Origin: Bacteroidota bacterium | Lineage (GTDB): Bacteria > Bacteroidota > Bacteroidia > B-17B0 > Aurantibacillaceae | Direction of reading: 5' to 3' | Assembly: GCA_030681615.1 (NCBI GenBank) | Contig: JAUXSA010000077.1 | Coordinates: 1 to 58,045, forward strand | DNA: 58,045 bases | Part shown: positions 9,901-17,738 of the stretch, one piece after another | Layout of the letters: every line of letters begins with the position of its first letter | Numbering within the stretch: the first letter of the stretch is position 1 | Notes under the pieces: model-generated | The model's input: only the letters and a program-made list of their open reading frames with translations | Databases searched by the model: none | Told to the model about the DNA's origin: nothing | Position numbers and translations under genes: made by a program

Positions 9901-10683
9901 AAGCAAGAAACCTAAACCTATCCATAATAAACGATTAAGCAAAATGTAACTGTTAAAAGGTATTAGACGAACATTATTTTCGGCAGGCGTCCAGTACTCC
10001 GTAACTGAGGATAAAGCCTGCGCTCCAAATGGATCTAATAATGCGGCAACCGTTTTGTTATCAATATCTGAAATAATGCTTCTTGAAATACCTGCAACAA
10101 CAATAAATACAAGGCTGCCAACATAACCGCTTGTCATGTTGCGTGTAAAAGTTACCAAACTAAAAAATAAACAGCCAATAAAAAAAGTATTAGGCAATAA
10201 AAAATAAATGAACGGCTGAAAGAAATTCATGAATTTAAATTCGCCGAGTTGCCCATTCTCATTACTCGCTAAGAGATAAGCGATGAGTAGCCCGAAAATA
10301 ATTCCTGTTAAAACAAAAATCGTTAATAAAAAAGAAGCGCTGAACCTGCCAAATAAATAACTGAATTTAGTAATAGGTTTTGTGAAGTAAAAAGAAAAAC
10401 AATTGTATTGAAAGTCTTTTTGCACACAACCCGCCATTAAAGCCACACAAATTAAAAGCGTAATTAAGCCAAATAAATAATCGCTATTAAAGCTGGTTAA
10501 AACACCGGCAATAGTTGTGGCAGAATTAATATAAGAGTTTGTGTCGGCATTAACACCGCTAAACATGCCTGATATAGCTGCACCCAGCAAAAATGCCAGG
10601 GCAAGAAAGACCACAAAATAAATATAAACGCCCGGCCTTTTTAGCCATTGTTTTAATTCGTAAACAAAAATTTCTTTAAACAT
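6982..10683 (-). CDS. ABC-2 type permease fused to M1-family metallopeptidase
   Basis: 1233 residues. The first ~600 hold two sets of about six membrane segments (an ABC-2 permease duplicated in one chain: 'MFKEIFVYELKQWLKRPGVY' and again near residue 330 'LLFLTKFEFLKIAKSVFF'). After a further segment near 600-620 comes a large extracytoplasmic part with a gluzincin site, His955-Glu956-xx-His959, and Glu979 in 'SETMSQYSAL'. The zinc glutamate sits 20 residues after the second His, one more than the classical M1 spacing; I recall this as usual for permease-fused members. The start lies 11 bases after the stop of the ATPase gene, so the two form one transporter. Substrate is unknown; coupling export to peptide trimming is inference. 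Confidence 0.88.
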   Translation of the reverse strand: MFKEIFVYELKQWLKRPGVYIYFVVFLALAFLLGAAISGMFSGVNADTNSYINSATTIAGVLTSFNSDYLFGLITLLICVALMAGCVQKDFQYNCFSFYFTKPITKFSYLFGRFSASFLLTIFVLTGIIFGLLIAYLLASNENGQLGEFKFMNFFQPFIYFLLPNTFFIGCLFFSLVTFTRNMTSGYVGSLVFIVVAGISRSIISDIDNKTVAALLDPFGAQALSSVTEYWTPAENNVRLIPFNSYILLNRLLWIGLGFLLLFITYYRFDFNQFLNPVSIFKRKTKETKSQPSKAIQSIGHLPKVTQVFDRNLVIEQLLFLTKFEFLKIAKSVFFIIILGISVLLVVVISQFSGLIYGTETYPVTYMQIELASGTFSFFQMIMIIFYSGILIWREKDSKIDELIGSTPVKSSTLFISKFFSLLFVSLVINLVCVFTCICLQSLNGYTKFELGLYLTDVVLLRIFGISLLVALGLSLQVFFKNRYIAFFVMAFIVLGLPLILRALDYDNDLYRFNISGNTMKYSDMNGHGNTLPNFFVMKAYWIGLMLVICTFAIAIYQRGKEQRFSTRWKQGLKNFKLSYKLTIVFGLLCFFGFGSIIYYNTRVLNKYKSEKEKEKQQADFEIAYKKYEKELQPRVVESNVNVDIFPDELGTKIKGFYYLKNKHNKPLSKIFINFNSEIAIKDFKFSVANKKFVDDKANGFYGYELNTPLAAGDSIKFDFDVEYFPKNFIMQTDEEMVVKNGSFFNSRVLPTIGYDPSSELSENSTRKKYKLSPKPRMANITDTAAYANTYITHDADWIRFQCVVSTKEGQTAIAPGYLLKDWKENGRHYFQYKMDSPILNFYSFLSAKYEIKKDKWIDPLNKTNTVNIEIYYTKGHEYNIERMIKGIKRSLDYYTKNFSPYQHKQVRILEFPRYQTFAQSFPNTIPFSEGIGFIAKVDEADPNKVDYPFYVTAHEVAHQWWAHQVIGAEVQGCTVMSETMSQYSALMVMEKEYGQASMSKFLRYEMNSYLKGRTSEGKKEVPLLLCENQQYIHYNKGSVIMYALKDYLGEDTLNAALRRYVKKVAFQEPPYTTSYQFYDFIKQATPDSLKETVKDMFERIVVYDNSVKNWSFKKTGDGKFKITTTVSCIKTQSDSLGKAKEVVPNNWFDIAVFAKGKTNAKQLGDVVYIKKHKISNKEQAIEFIVDKEPFMVGIDPYNKIIDKETVNNIKDVNGKDSGTAGDPMSGVVVESE

Positions 10684-10694
10684 AGGATGTTTTT

Positions 10695-11564
10695 TTATTT
10701 CGAGTTTATATATGAGAAGTAAACGTCTTCAAGGTCTCCTTCAATAGCTTTGAATTTAGCGTTAGGAAGCGTGTCGCTTAAAACGTGCACCACAATTTTT
10801 CCTTCTGCCACGCGGGTAGAAATGACATTGTGTTGCTGACGGTAATCTGCCAATTCTTCCTTCGCTATAATTACTTCGTATATTTTTCCTTTTAAAAGAT
10901 CTAATGCTTCGGTGGTTTTACCATTAAACATTACCTGGCCTAAATTCATTACGGCCATTTTATTACAAAGATTACTTACATCTTCTACAATATGTGTTGA
11001 AAGGATCACAATAATATTCTCACCTACTTCGCTTAATAAATTATGAAAACGGTTTCTCTCCTGCGGATCCAAACCCGCGGTTGGCTCATCAACAATAACC
11101 ACTTTTGGGTTACCTAACAAAGCCTGTGCAATACCAAAACGCTGGCGCATGCCGCCGCTATAATCTCCAATATATCTATGACGGACTTCGTATAAATTTG
11201 TCTGGTGCAACAACGCATCGCACACTTCTTTGCGCTCGGCTTTATTGGAGATGCCTTTTAAAATTGCAAAATGGTGCAACATATCATCTGCACTTACTTT
11301 GGGATAAAAGCCAAAATCCTGTGGCAAATAACCAAGCACCTTACGCATTTCTTCTTTGTTATTTATAACATCCAGCTCATCTAAAAAAATAGTGCCTTCG
11401 CTGGGTTCCTGCAAAGTAGAAATGGTGCGCATCAAACTTGATTTGCCAGCGCCATTTGGTCCCAATAAACCAAACATACCGTTCGATATTTCTAAATTTA
11501 CGTTTGATAAAGCTTTTAATCCTCCCGGATAAACTTTACTGAGGTTTGTTATTTTTAATTCCAT
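10695..11564 (-). CDS. ABC transporter ATP-binding protein
   Basis: 289 residues, a complete ATPase subunit. Walker A 'GPNGAGKSS' near residues 35-43, Q-loop 'LPQDFGFYPKVS', signature 'YSGGMRQR', Walker B 'VVIVDEPTAGLDP' and H-loop 'STHIVEDV' are all present. It is the 5' gene of a pair with the permease-M1 fusion, 11 bases apart, and is the obvious energy source for it. The family resembles multidrug or antimicrobial-peptide-type ABC-2 exporters. The ATG is preceded by a 104-base gap that should hold the operon promoter. Confidence 0.9.
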   Translation of the reverse strand: MELKITNLSKVYPGGLKALSNVNLEISNGMFGLLGPNGAGKSSLMRTISTLQEPSEGTIFLDELDVINNKEEMRKVLGYLPQDFGFYPKVSADDMLHHFAILKGISNKAERKEVCDALLHQTNLYEVRHRYIGDYSGGMRQRFGIAQALLGNPKVVIVDEPTAGLDPQERNRFHNLLSEVGENIIVILSTHIVEDVSNLCNKMAVMNLGQVMFNGKTTEALDLLKGKIYEVIIAKEELADYRQQHNVISTRVAEGKIVVHVLSDTLPNAKFKAIEGDLEDVYFSYINSK

Positions 11565-11668
11565 AATTGTATTAAAGATATAGTTAAAGACGTTATAGGT
11601 AAACTAAAAGTTACAGAAAGTAAAATACTTACATGAACAGTAAAAAAACGTGATGGGAACGCAAAAGC

Positions 11669-12301
11669 TTATTTGGTGGGTTTAAAATCTGCTACGTTCA
11701 ATTGCTTATCGCAAATAAAAAATTCGTCCTGAATGGCGTTAGAAGCAACAATAACCGTGCGGTTTTGAGAATGATCCTTAATAAGCGCCTTATACCAATC
11801 AATAGCTTTGGCATCAAGATTAGAAACAGGTTCATCCAACAACAACAAAGGCGTATCGCATAAAATAGCAACGCCTAATTTTAAGCGTTGTTTCATACCA
11901 CTGCTAAATTGTTTTATTAATTTATTCCTGGCTTTGGTAAGATCTAATAATTCTATTATCTGTTCGGTTGAAAGATCTTTTACAAAAGGTTTAAAGATCT
12001 TGGTGTGATCGATCATTTCAGTCAACGTAAATTCTTCAACTAAATGTATGTATGGAGAAGCGAATGAAATATAATTTTTTATTTTATCTATTGGAATGAT
12101 CTTGTCGTTATTTTTATAAATAACTTCGCCTTCATTCTCGGTAATAAAACCACTTATTACTTGTAATAATGTAGATTTACCCGAACCGTTACCTCCTAAA
12201 ACAACAACTTTATCGCCTGCGTTAATTGTGTAAGTAAGATCTTTAAAGATCCATTCTTTATTAAATTTTTTGCTTAGGTGATTGAGTTGAATGGATAGCA
12301 T
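11669..12301 (-). CDS. ABC-type ATPase in the lipid A operon
   Basis: 210 residues, a minimal ATPase: Walker A 'GGNGSGKST' near residue 35, signature 'FSSGMKQRLK', Walker B 'LLLLDEPVSNLD'. The H-loop region reads 'VIVASNAIQDE', lacking the usual His, which may weaken hydrolysis. It begins three bases after the lpxA stop and is the last gene of lpxC/fabZ-lpxA-ABC. No permease gene is adjacent, so its partner must be elsewhere. Size and shape recall CcmA-like subunits, but the location suggests an envelope-lipid or small regulatory role; that is inference. Confidence 0.85.
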   Translation of the reverse strand: MLSIQLNHLSKKFNKEWIFKDLTYTINAGDKVVVLGGNGSGKSTLLQVISGFITENEGEVIYKNNDKIIPIDKIKNYISFASPYIHLVEEFTLTEMIDHTKIFKPFVKDLSTEQIIELLDLTKARNKLIKQFSSGMKQRLKLGVAILCDTPLLLLDEPVSNLDAKAIDWYKALIKDHSQNRTVIVASNAIQDEFFICDKQLNVADFKPTK

Positions 12302-12304
12302 ATT

Positions 12305-13078
12305 TTAAATTCCTTTAATGATGCCATCCTTTTGATTACGGATAAAATCTACAATTTGTTTTCGCACTGCAGTGTCGGGCATTTCGTTCTCAACAATTTC
12401 TAAAGCGTTTGAAACGTTGTGACCACGCACAAAAATAATACGGTAAATATCTTCTATTTGTTTAATAAGTTCTTTGTCAAAACCTCTGCGCGCTAAACCA
12501 ATTGTGTTTACACCAATAAATTGTAATGGCTCACGTGCAACTCTGCAATAAGGGGGAACACTTTTTCTAACTAAAGATGCGCCCGCAATAAATGAATGCG
12601 CCCCAATATTTACAAATTGCTGTGCAGCAACAACACCTTCAATGATCACAAAATCTTCTACGGTAATATGTCCGGCTAAACTACCATTGTTTGCAATAAT
12701 AACATTATTTCCAATAGCGCAATCGTGTCCTAAATGTGTGTAACACATAATTAAACAATTGTCCCCAACTTTGGTGGTCATACGATCCGCAGTACCTTTA
12801 TGAATAGTAGCATATTCTCTGATGATCGTATTTTTTCCAATAACGGTATTTGACTTTTCGCCTTTGTATTTTAAGTCCTGATTAATAATACCAATTACAG
12901 CACCAGGAAAAATTTTGCAACCACTGCCAATAATTGTATCGGGATAAATTATAGCGTTTGGATGAATAAAACAATCGTCACCAATTTCAACATCTTCGTA
13001 AACAGTAGCAAAAGCTTCTATGGTTACGTTTTTGCCTATCTTAGCTTTAGGACTTACGTTTGCAAGTGGTGAAATCAT
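12305..13078 (-). CDS. lpxA: Acyl-ACP--UDP-N-acetylglucosamine O-acyltransferase
   Basis: 257 residues. The first two thirds are left-handed beta-helix hexapeptide repeats ('IGDDCFIHPNAIIYPDTIIG', 'IGNNVIIANNGSLAGHITV'), the last third is the helical C-terminal domain. The catalytic His region is 'CYTHLGHDCAIG'. LpxA puts the first acyl chain on UDP-GlcNAc in lipid A synthesis in the cytoplasm. It starts three bases after the stop of the lpxC-fabZ fusion, the usual Bacteroidota order. Length fits the family. Confidence 0.96.
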   Translation of the reverse strand: MISPLANVSPKAKIGKNVTIEAFATVYEDVEIGDDCFIHPNAIIYPDTIIGSGCKIFPGAVIGIINQDLKYKGEKSNTVIGKNTIIREYATIHKGTADRMTTKVGDNCLIMCYTHLGHDCAIGNNVIIANNGSLAGHITVEDFVIIEGVVAAQQFVNIGAHSFIAGASLVRKSVPPYCRVAREPLQFIGVNTIGLARRGFDKELIKQIEDIYRIIFVRGHNVSNALEIVENEMPDTAVRKQIVDFIRNQKDGIIKGI

Positions 13079-13081
13079 AAA

Positions 13082-14512
13082 TTAAGTAAGTTGCGGTTCA
13101 GGAGTTTTAGATTCAATATTTTTTACTTTTACTATTTGTGCCATCATTTCGGCTTCCATTACCGGTTTGTTATTTACATAGGCAACACCGCGCATGTGAC
13201 AAATACCTCTGCGAATTGGTGTTACTAATACCAAACTAAAAACAACTGTATCCCCCGGAATAACCATCTTCTTAAATTTAACACCATCAATTTTCATGAA
13301 ATAGGTTAAATAGTTTTCAGGATCGGGAACTGTTTTTAAAACCAACACACCACCGCATTGCGCCATGGCTTCGATCAACATTACACCCGGCATTACAGGA
13401 TTATCAGGAAAATGACCTTTGAAGAATTCTTCATTTAAGGTTACATTTTTTACCCCAATAACATGTTCTGCAGAAAGCTCCATAATTTTATCTACCAACA
13501 ACATAGGTTGACGGTGAGGTAAAATTTTCATGATATCTGTAATATTTAAAAGCGCAGGTTTATTAAGATCAATTTTTGGATAATCTTTTTCCTGTTTTTG
13601 TTTTTTGGCAAGAGCTTTTAATTTTTTAGCAAAATCAACATTTCCGGCGTGACCGGGACGCGCTGCTAAAACGTGTATCTTCATTGGTTTTCCAACCAAA
13701 GCAAGATCACCAACAATATCCAATAATTTATGACGCGCAGGCTCATTATAAAAATGCAGTTTTGTATTATTTAAAACGCCACGGCCTTTAACTTCTACAT
13801 TTGGTTTATTAAATACTTTGCGCAAATAATCTAATTTATCTTTGGGTAATTCGCTATCCACCAAAACAATTGCATTATCAAGATCACCACCTTTAATTAA
13901 GTTGTGCGCCAATAATGCTTCTAACTCGCGTAAAAAAACAAATGTTCTGCAAGGCGCGATTTGCGATTTAAATTCACGCAGGTTATACATAGATGCGTGT
14001 TGTGTTCCTAATACTTCACTTCCATAATCTACCATCACTGTTACGCGAAATTCATCCTGAGGCACCGCTAACATTTCTACTTTTTTAACCGAATCTTCAA
14101 AAGTTAAATTCTCAGTTAATTCAAAATATTCGCGTTCTGCTTCCTGCTCAACTATTCCTGCTTTTTCTAAAAGTTCAATAAATTTTAAAGAGCTGCCATC
14201 CATGATAGGCATTTCAGGACCGGTAACCTGTATCAAACAATTATCAATTCCAAGGCCCATTAAAGCTGCCAACACATGTTCGGTAGTATGCACTTTTGCG
14301 CCATTCTTCTCTAATGTGGTTCCTCTTGAAGTATCTACTGCAAGATCTGCATCTGCCTCAATAATTGGTGCACCGTCAAGATCGGTACGTTGAAATTTAT
14401 ACCAATGGTTTTCAGGTGCAGGATTAAAAGTTATTGAAACAGGCGCCCCTGTATGCAAACCTACGCCCGAAATGGAAACAGGCCCTTTTATGGTTCTTTG
14501 TTTATCGCTCAT
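13082..14512 (-). CDS. lpxC/fabZ: Bifunctional UDP-3-O-acyl-GlcNAc deacetylase / 3-hydroxyacyl-ACP dehydratase (LpxC-FabZ fusion)
   Basis: 476 residues. Residues 1-~300 are LpxC: 'GVGLHTG', zinc ligand His79 in 'HTTEHVLAAL', further ligands in 'HKLLDIVGDLAL', and the general-acid His in 'RPGHAGNVDFAK'. Residues ~325-460 are FabZ: 'ILPHRQPMLLVDKI', then the catalytic pair His and Glu in 'GHFPDNPVMPG' and 'EAMAQ'. The fusion is characteristic of Bacteroidota and couples the committed lipid A step to beta-hydroxyacyl-ACP supply. It leads the operon with lpxA. No frameshift separates the halves; the linker is rich in Lys. Confidence 0.97.
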   Translation of the reverse strand: MSDKQRTIKGPVSISGVGLHTGAPVSITFNPAPENHWYKFQRTDLDGAPIIEADADLAVDTSRGTTLEKNGAKVHTTEHVLAALMGLGIDNCLIQVTGPEMPIMDGSSLKFIELLEKAGIVEQEAEREYFELTENLTFEDSVKKVEMLAVPQDEFRVTVMVDYGSEVLGTQHASMYNLREFKSQIAPCRTFVFLRELEALLAHNLIKGGDLDNAIVLVDSELPKDKLDYLRKVFNKPNVEVKGRGVLNNTKLHFYNEPARHKLLDIVGDLALVGKPMKIHVLAARPGHAGNVDFAKKLKALAKKQKQEKDYPKIDLNKPALLNITDIMKILPHRQPMLLVDKIMELSAEHVIGVKNVTLNEEFFKGHFPDNPVMPGVMLIEAMAQCGGVLVLKTVPDPENYLTYFMKIDGVKFKKMVIPGDTVVFSLVLVTPIRRGICHMRGVAYVNNKPVMEAEMMAQIVKVKNIESKTPEPQLT

Positions 14513-14563
14513 GAGTATTGAAAAAACGTGTTTTGTAAATGTAGTTAAATTTACGAATTTTTA

Positions 14564-15460
14564 CTAAAATACTAAGTACGGCAGCAGTTTATTATAAACA
14601 GCGTCGTCGTTAATAATATCCCTTAAATTGATTGCCGTAATGACGGTCTTTTTGCGCCAATCGAACAGGGCTTTTGTTAATTCGTAACTCAGATAAGGGT
14701 GTTTGTTAATGGTTTTAAAATCGTCTCTATTCAGATCCAGCTTCTTAACAGAGCCCCCATCAACGCTTACAAAAGGTTTTACTTTTTCGTAAAGTTCGTC
14801 TGTAAAGCCATACACTTCTTTTAATTGTTCAATAGATGTATATCCTCCCAAAATGCTCCGGTATTTTAAAATGCGTTTTGCGAATGAAGGACCAACGCCG
14901 TTCAATTCAATTAAAGCAAGACTGTCAGCAGAATTTAACTCGACCTTTGTTTTTGTCTGACTTTTTATTGCGGTTGAAACACTATTTTCGTTGGCAGGCG
15001 CTTTTTGTTCGCTTGCAACTTTATTCTCAATTAAAATATAAGGCTCCAGTTGCCCGTAAAAATTATCAGAGATGCCATACACTTTTTGAAGGTCTTTTTT
15101 TTGTTTAAATACAAAACCCTTATCCCTGAATTTTAAAAATGTTTTTGCTGTTTTTTCTTTAAAACCTAATTGCAAAAGCTGATCAAAAGAAACGGTATTT
15201 GGATCAAACACAAACAAGTTTACTGCATTTTTATTTTCAGAAAAATTAGTTGAGAAATATTTATTTGAATTTTCATAAGAGCTATCTAACTTTCTTTCGA
15301 TCAATGGAAGGTTTTGAATTGTAATATTACCGGGACTAATAAAATAAGGATAGATAATACGCACTAAAAATAAAGTAAAACTAATTAGCGCGAGTACTAA
15401 TAAACCATTTCGCTGTTGCTTGTTAAATCCAAAATAATTATTTAGGAAGCTGCTCACCAT
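14564..15460 (-). CDS. Helix-hairpin-helix (ComEA-type) DNA-binding protein
   Basis: 298 residues from the ATG at 15460, chosen because it begins 'MVSSFLNNYFGFNKQQRNGL' just before a membrane segment ('LLVLALISFTLFLVRIIYPYF'); an ATG 39 bases earlier would lie deeper in the preceding gene. After the anchor come several helix-hairpin-helix units: 'LLQLGFKEKTAKTFLKF', 'LIELNGVGPSFAKRILKYR' and 'LDLNRDDFKTINKHPYLSYE'. Such proteins bind DNA without sequence preference; ComEA homologues take part in DNA uptake. The gene overlaps the end of the permease gene by about 20 bases. A role in competence is plausible, as comM/yifB is also in this window, but unproven. Confidence 0.82.
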   Translation of the reverse strand: MVSSFLNNYFGFNKQQRNGLLVLALISFTLFLVRIIYPYFISPGNITIQNLPLIERKLDSSYENSNKYFSTNFSENKNAVNLFVFDPNTVSFDQLLQLGFKEKTAKTFLKFRDKGFVFKQKKDLQKVYGISDNFYGQLEPYILIENKVASEQKAPANENSVSTAIKSQTKTKVELNSADSLALIELNGVGPSFAKRILKYRSILGGYTSIEQLKEVYGFTDELYEKVKPFVSVDGGSVKKLDLNRDDFKTINKHPYLSYELTKALFDWRKKTVITAINLRDIINDDAVYNKLLPYLVF

Positions 15461-16883
15461 TTTTATGCATCTTAAAAATATAAAAAATTGGAATACCAAG
15501 GAACATAATTAAAACACCTAAACCGGTATTTAGCGTTTTAAATATTAAAAGGTCAATACAAATAGCAGAAGCCAATATAATATATAACGCCGGAAGCACC
15601 GGGTAACCAAGGGCTTTATACGGACGAGGTGTATTAGGTTCTTTTTTGCGCAAATAAAATAAAGCCGAAATAGTTACGATATAAAATACCAACGATGAAA
15701 AAGTACAATAATCCAGCAATGAACCGTAAGAACCACTCAAACATAAAACAGATGCCCAAATAGCCTGAAACCACAAGGCTTTTGAAGGTACATGATTTTT
15801 ATTGATATAAGCTGCCGACTTAAAAAACAATCCTTCCTTGGCCATTGATTGAAATAAACGCGAGCCGGATAAGATCAAACCATTGTTGCAACCAAACGTT
15901 GAAATAATAATTAATAAGGCCATAATATAAGCCGACACCTCTCCAAAAACAGCGAACATGGCGGCAGTGCCTACCCTATCATTTTGCGCATAGGCAATTC
16001 CCTTTTCAAAAACAGTTGCTCCGTCAGGTGAACCAAGTGCCGGAAGCAGCATAAAATAAGCCACGTTGGCCAAAATATATAATACCGTTACAATTAAAAC
16101 ACCAATTAATAAACCCAGTGGAATATTTCTTTGAGGCTCTTTTACTTCGCCGGCAATAAAGGTTACATTGTTCCAGGCATCGCTGCTAAAAAGAGAACCA
16201 ATTAAGGCAACACCTATTGCGCTTAATAATGTTACAACACTAATATCCGGACTTGTTGATGCATCCACCATACCCGAACCAGAAAATGGTAGTTGCATAT
16301 TATCATGCCAATACCCGGCTTTATATCCAACAAAAAAACCAATGCCTATAAGTCCTAACAGTGCCAACAATTTTGCACTGGTAAAAATTCGTTGAATTAT
16401 CTTTCCGTTATTTATGCCAAGGGTGTTTAAATAAGTAAGAAAAACAACAGAGCCTACTCCTAATAATTGTGTAGTTGAAATAGCGAAACTCCCGATCTCA
16501 ACTAATTTATGCTGCTCATCAAAAAATGGAATAAAAACACCCACAAATCTCGCAAAAGCAACTGCAACCGCGGCAATAACGCCGGTTTGAATAACTGTAA
16601 AAACCGTCCAGCCATATACAAAAGCGGTTAATTTGCCGTAAGCGCGTTGTATATATATGAACTGGCCGCCGGCTTTTGGCATCATACCTGCCAGCTCGCC
16701 ATAACTTAAGGCTGCAAATAAAGTAATAACACCGCTAATGAGCCAACACATTAAAACCCAAAACGGTGAGCCTAAGGTTCGCATCATATCTGCACTCACA
16801 ATAAATATACCTGATCCGATCATGCTTCCGGAAACGATCATAATGGTATCAAATAGATTTAAACTCCTTTTTAATTCGCTCAT
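15438..16883 (-). CDS. APC-superfamily amino-acid permease
   Basis: 481 residues with about twelve membrane segments. The N-terminal 'MIGSGIFIVSADMMRTLGSP' carries the GSG(I/M)(F/G) substrate-binding motif of the APC superfamily, followed by 'YGELAGMMPKAGGQFIYI', typical of LAT/y+LAT-like exchangers. Such carriers bring in or exchange amino acids across the inner membrane; which one cannot be told. The 3' end overlaps the downstream HHH gene, so both are probably cotranscribed. Confidence 0.9.
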   Translation of the reverse strand: MSELKRSLNLFDTIMIVSGSMIGSGIFIVSADMMRTLGSPFWVLMCWLISGVITLFAALSYGELAGMMPKAGGQFIYIQRAYGKLTAFVYGWTVFTVIQTGVIAAVAVAFARFVGVFIPFFDEQHKLVEIGSFAISTTQLLGVGSVVFLTYLNTLGINNGKIIQRIFTSAKLLALLGLIGIGFFVGYKAGYWHDNMQLPFSGSGMVDASTSPDISVVTLLSAIGVALIGSLFSSDAWNNVTFIAGEVKEPQRNIPLGLLIGVLIVTVLYILANVAYFMLLPALGSPDGATVFEKGIAYAQNDRVGTAAMFAVFGEVSAYIMALLIIISTFGCNNGLILSGSRLFQSMAKEGLFFKSAAYINKNHVPSKALWFQAIWASVLCLSGSYGSLLDYCTFSSLVFYIVTISALFYLRKKEPNTPRPYKALGYPVLPALYIILASAICIDLLIFKTLNTGLGVLIMFLGIPIFYIFKMHKNGEQLPK

Positions 16884-17118
16884 AGTTGGTTTATGGATTT
16901 AAATCCAAAATAGAAAATTAATTTCTCAATTTTCTATCGATGTAAGATTTTGTAAGGTTTTCTGTATATTTCGTGGCTGTAAGAAAACCTAACAAATTCT
17001 AAATCGGGATTACCCTTAATAAGACAGATAATTCGCAATAGATTATTGCTCTTACTGTCTAATTGCGGTTAAAGATACTTAAATTTGCAAATAATTAAGA
17101 AAAGAAAGTTTTAAGGAA
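16884..17118. other. Divergent intergenic region with a dyad and a promoter box
   Basis: 235 bases between the minus-strand permease and a plus-strand gene. It holds an imperfect dyad at 17022-17060 (outer AGACAG/CTGTCT, inner GCAATA-gat-TATTGC) and an exact -7 box TAAATTTG at 17080-17087 facing right. A second inverted pair, AGGTTTTCT/AGAAAACCT, lies near 16954-16989. The dyad sits just upstream of the promoter, where a repressor or activator could bind. Confidence 0.45.
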
Positions 17119-17664
17119 ATGAAAGTAATTGGCGACCGAATAAGCGTTTTAAAAAAAGATAATTTATTAAGCATTGTAATTTTACCAACTACTGATAAAA
17201 AAAAATTAACTATTATGTTCTTGTGGCTTTTTGCCTGGACAGTTTGTGGAGTAATAGTTCTGGTAAATTATTTTAAGATGGTAGATAAGGATACCAAATT
17301 ATTTATGCTGGTGTATCTTTCCTTTTGGGGATATTTTGAATTTAAAATTGCACGCGCTTTTATCTGGAAAAAAAACGGTAAAGAAAAATTCTGGATCCAG
17401 AACGGTGTTATACATTATCAACGCGAACTAAATAAAAAAGGCAAAATTAAAGAATACAGTATTGAACTGGTGGATGATTTTAAAATTATTGACGTGAGCA
17501 ATACCAATTGGGCCGATAACATCAATCAAAGTTTTTGGATAAAAGGCGGCGAACGACTTGAGTTTATTTCTCAAGGCAAAGCCATTCGTTTTGGGATGCA
17601 AATAAGTGATGAAGAAGCCCGTGCTGTTTACAATGAAATAGATAAATTTATTTTTAAAAAGTAA
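17119..17664 (+). CDS. Membrane-anchored hypothetical protein
   Basis: 181 residues. A short N-terminal strand region is followed by two membrane segments ('TIMFLWLFAWTVCGVIVLVN' and 'LFMLVYLSFWGYFEFKIARA') and a C-terminal cytoplasmic domain rich in Lys and Glu ('FWIQNGVIHYQRELNKKGKI'), a PH-like layout often seen in small bacterial membrane proteins. I do not recognise a named family. It has its own promoter box (17080-17087) and is followed by a convergent gene. Confidence 0.7.
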   Translation: MKVIGDRISVLKKDNLLSIVILPTTDKKKLTIMFLWLFAWTVCGVIVLVNYFKMVDKDTKLFMLVYLSFWGYFEFKIARAFIWKKNGKEKFWIQNGVIHYQRELNKKGKIKEYSIELVDDFKIIDVSNTNWADNINQSFWIKGGERLEFISQGKAIRFGMQISDEEARAVYNEIDKFIFKK

Positions 17665-17738
17665 GTTCCCGACTGAACTCATTATAACAGATCCTTTTCT
17701 GTTACGCCAAGTGCAGTCGAAATACATTACTAAATTTC

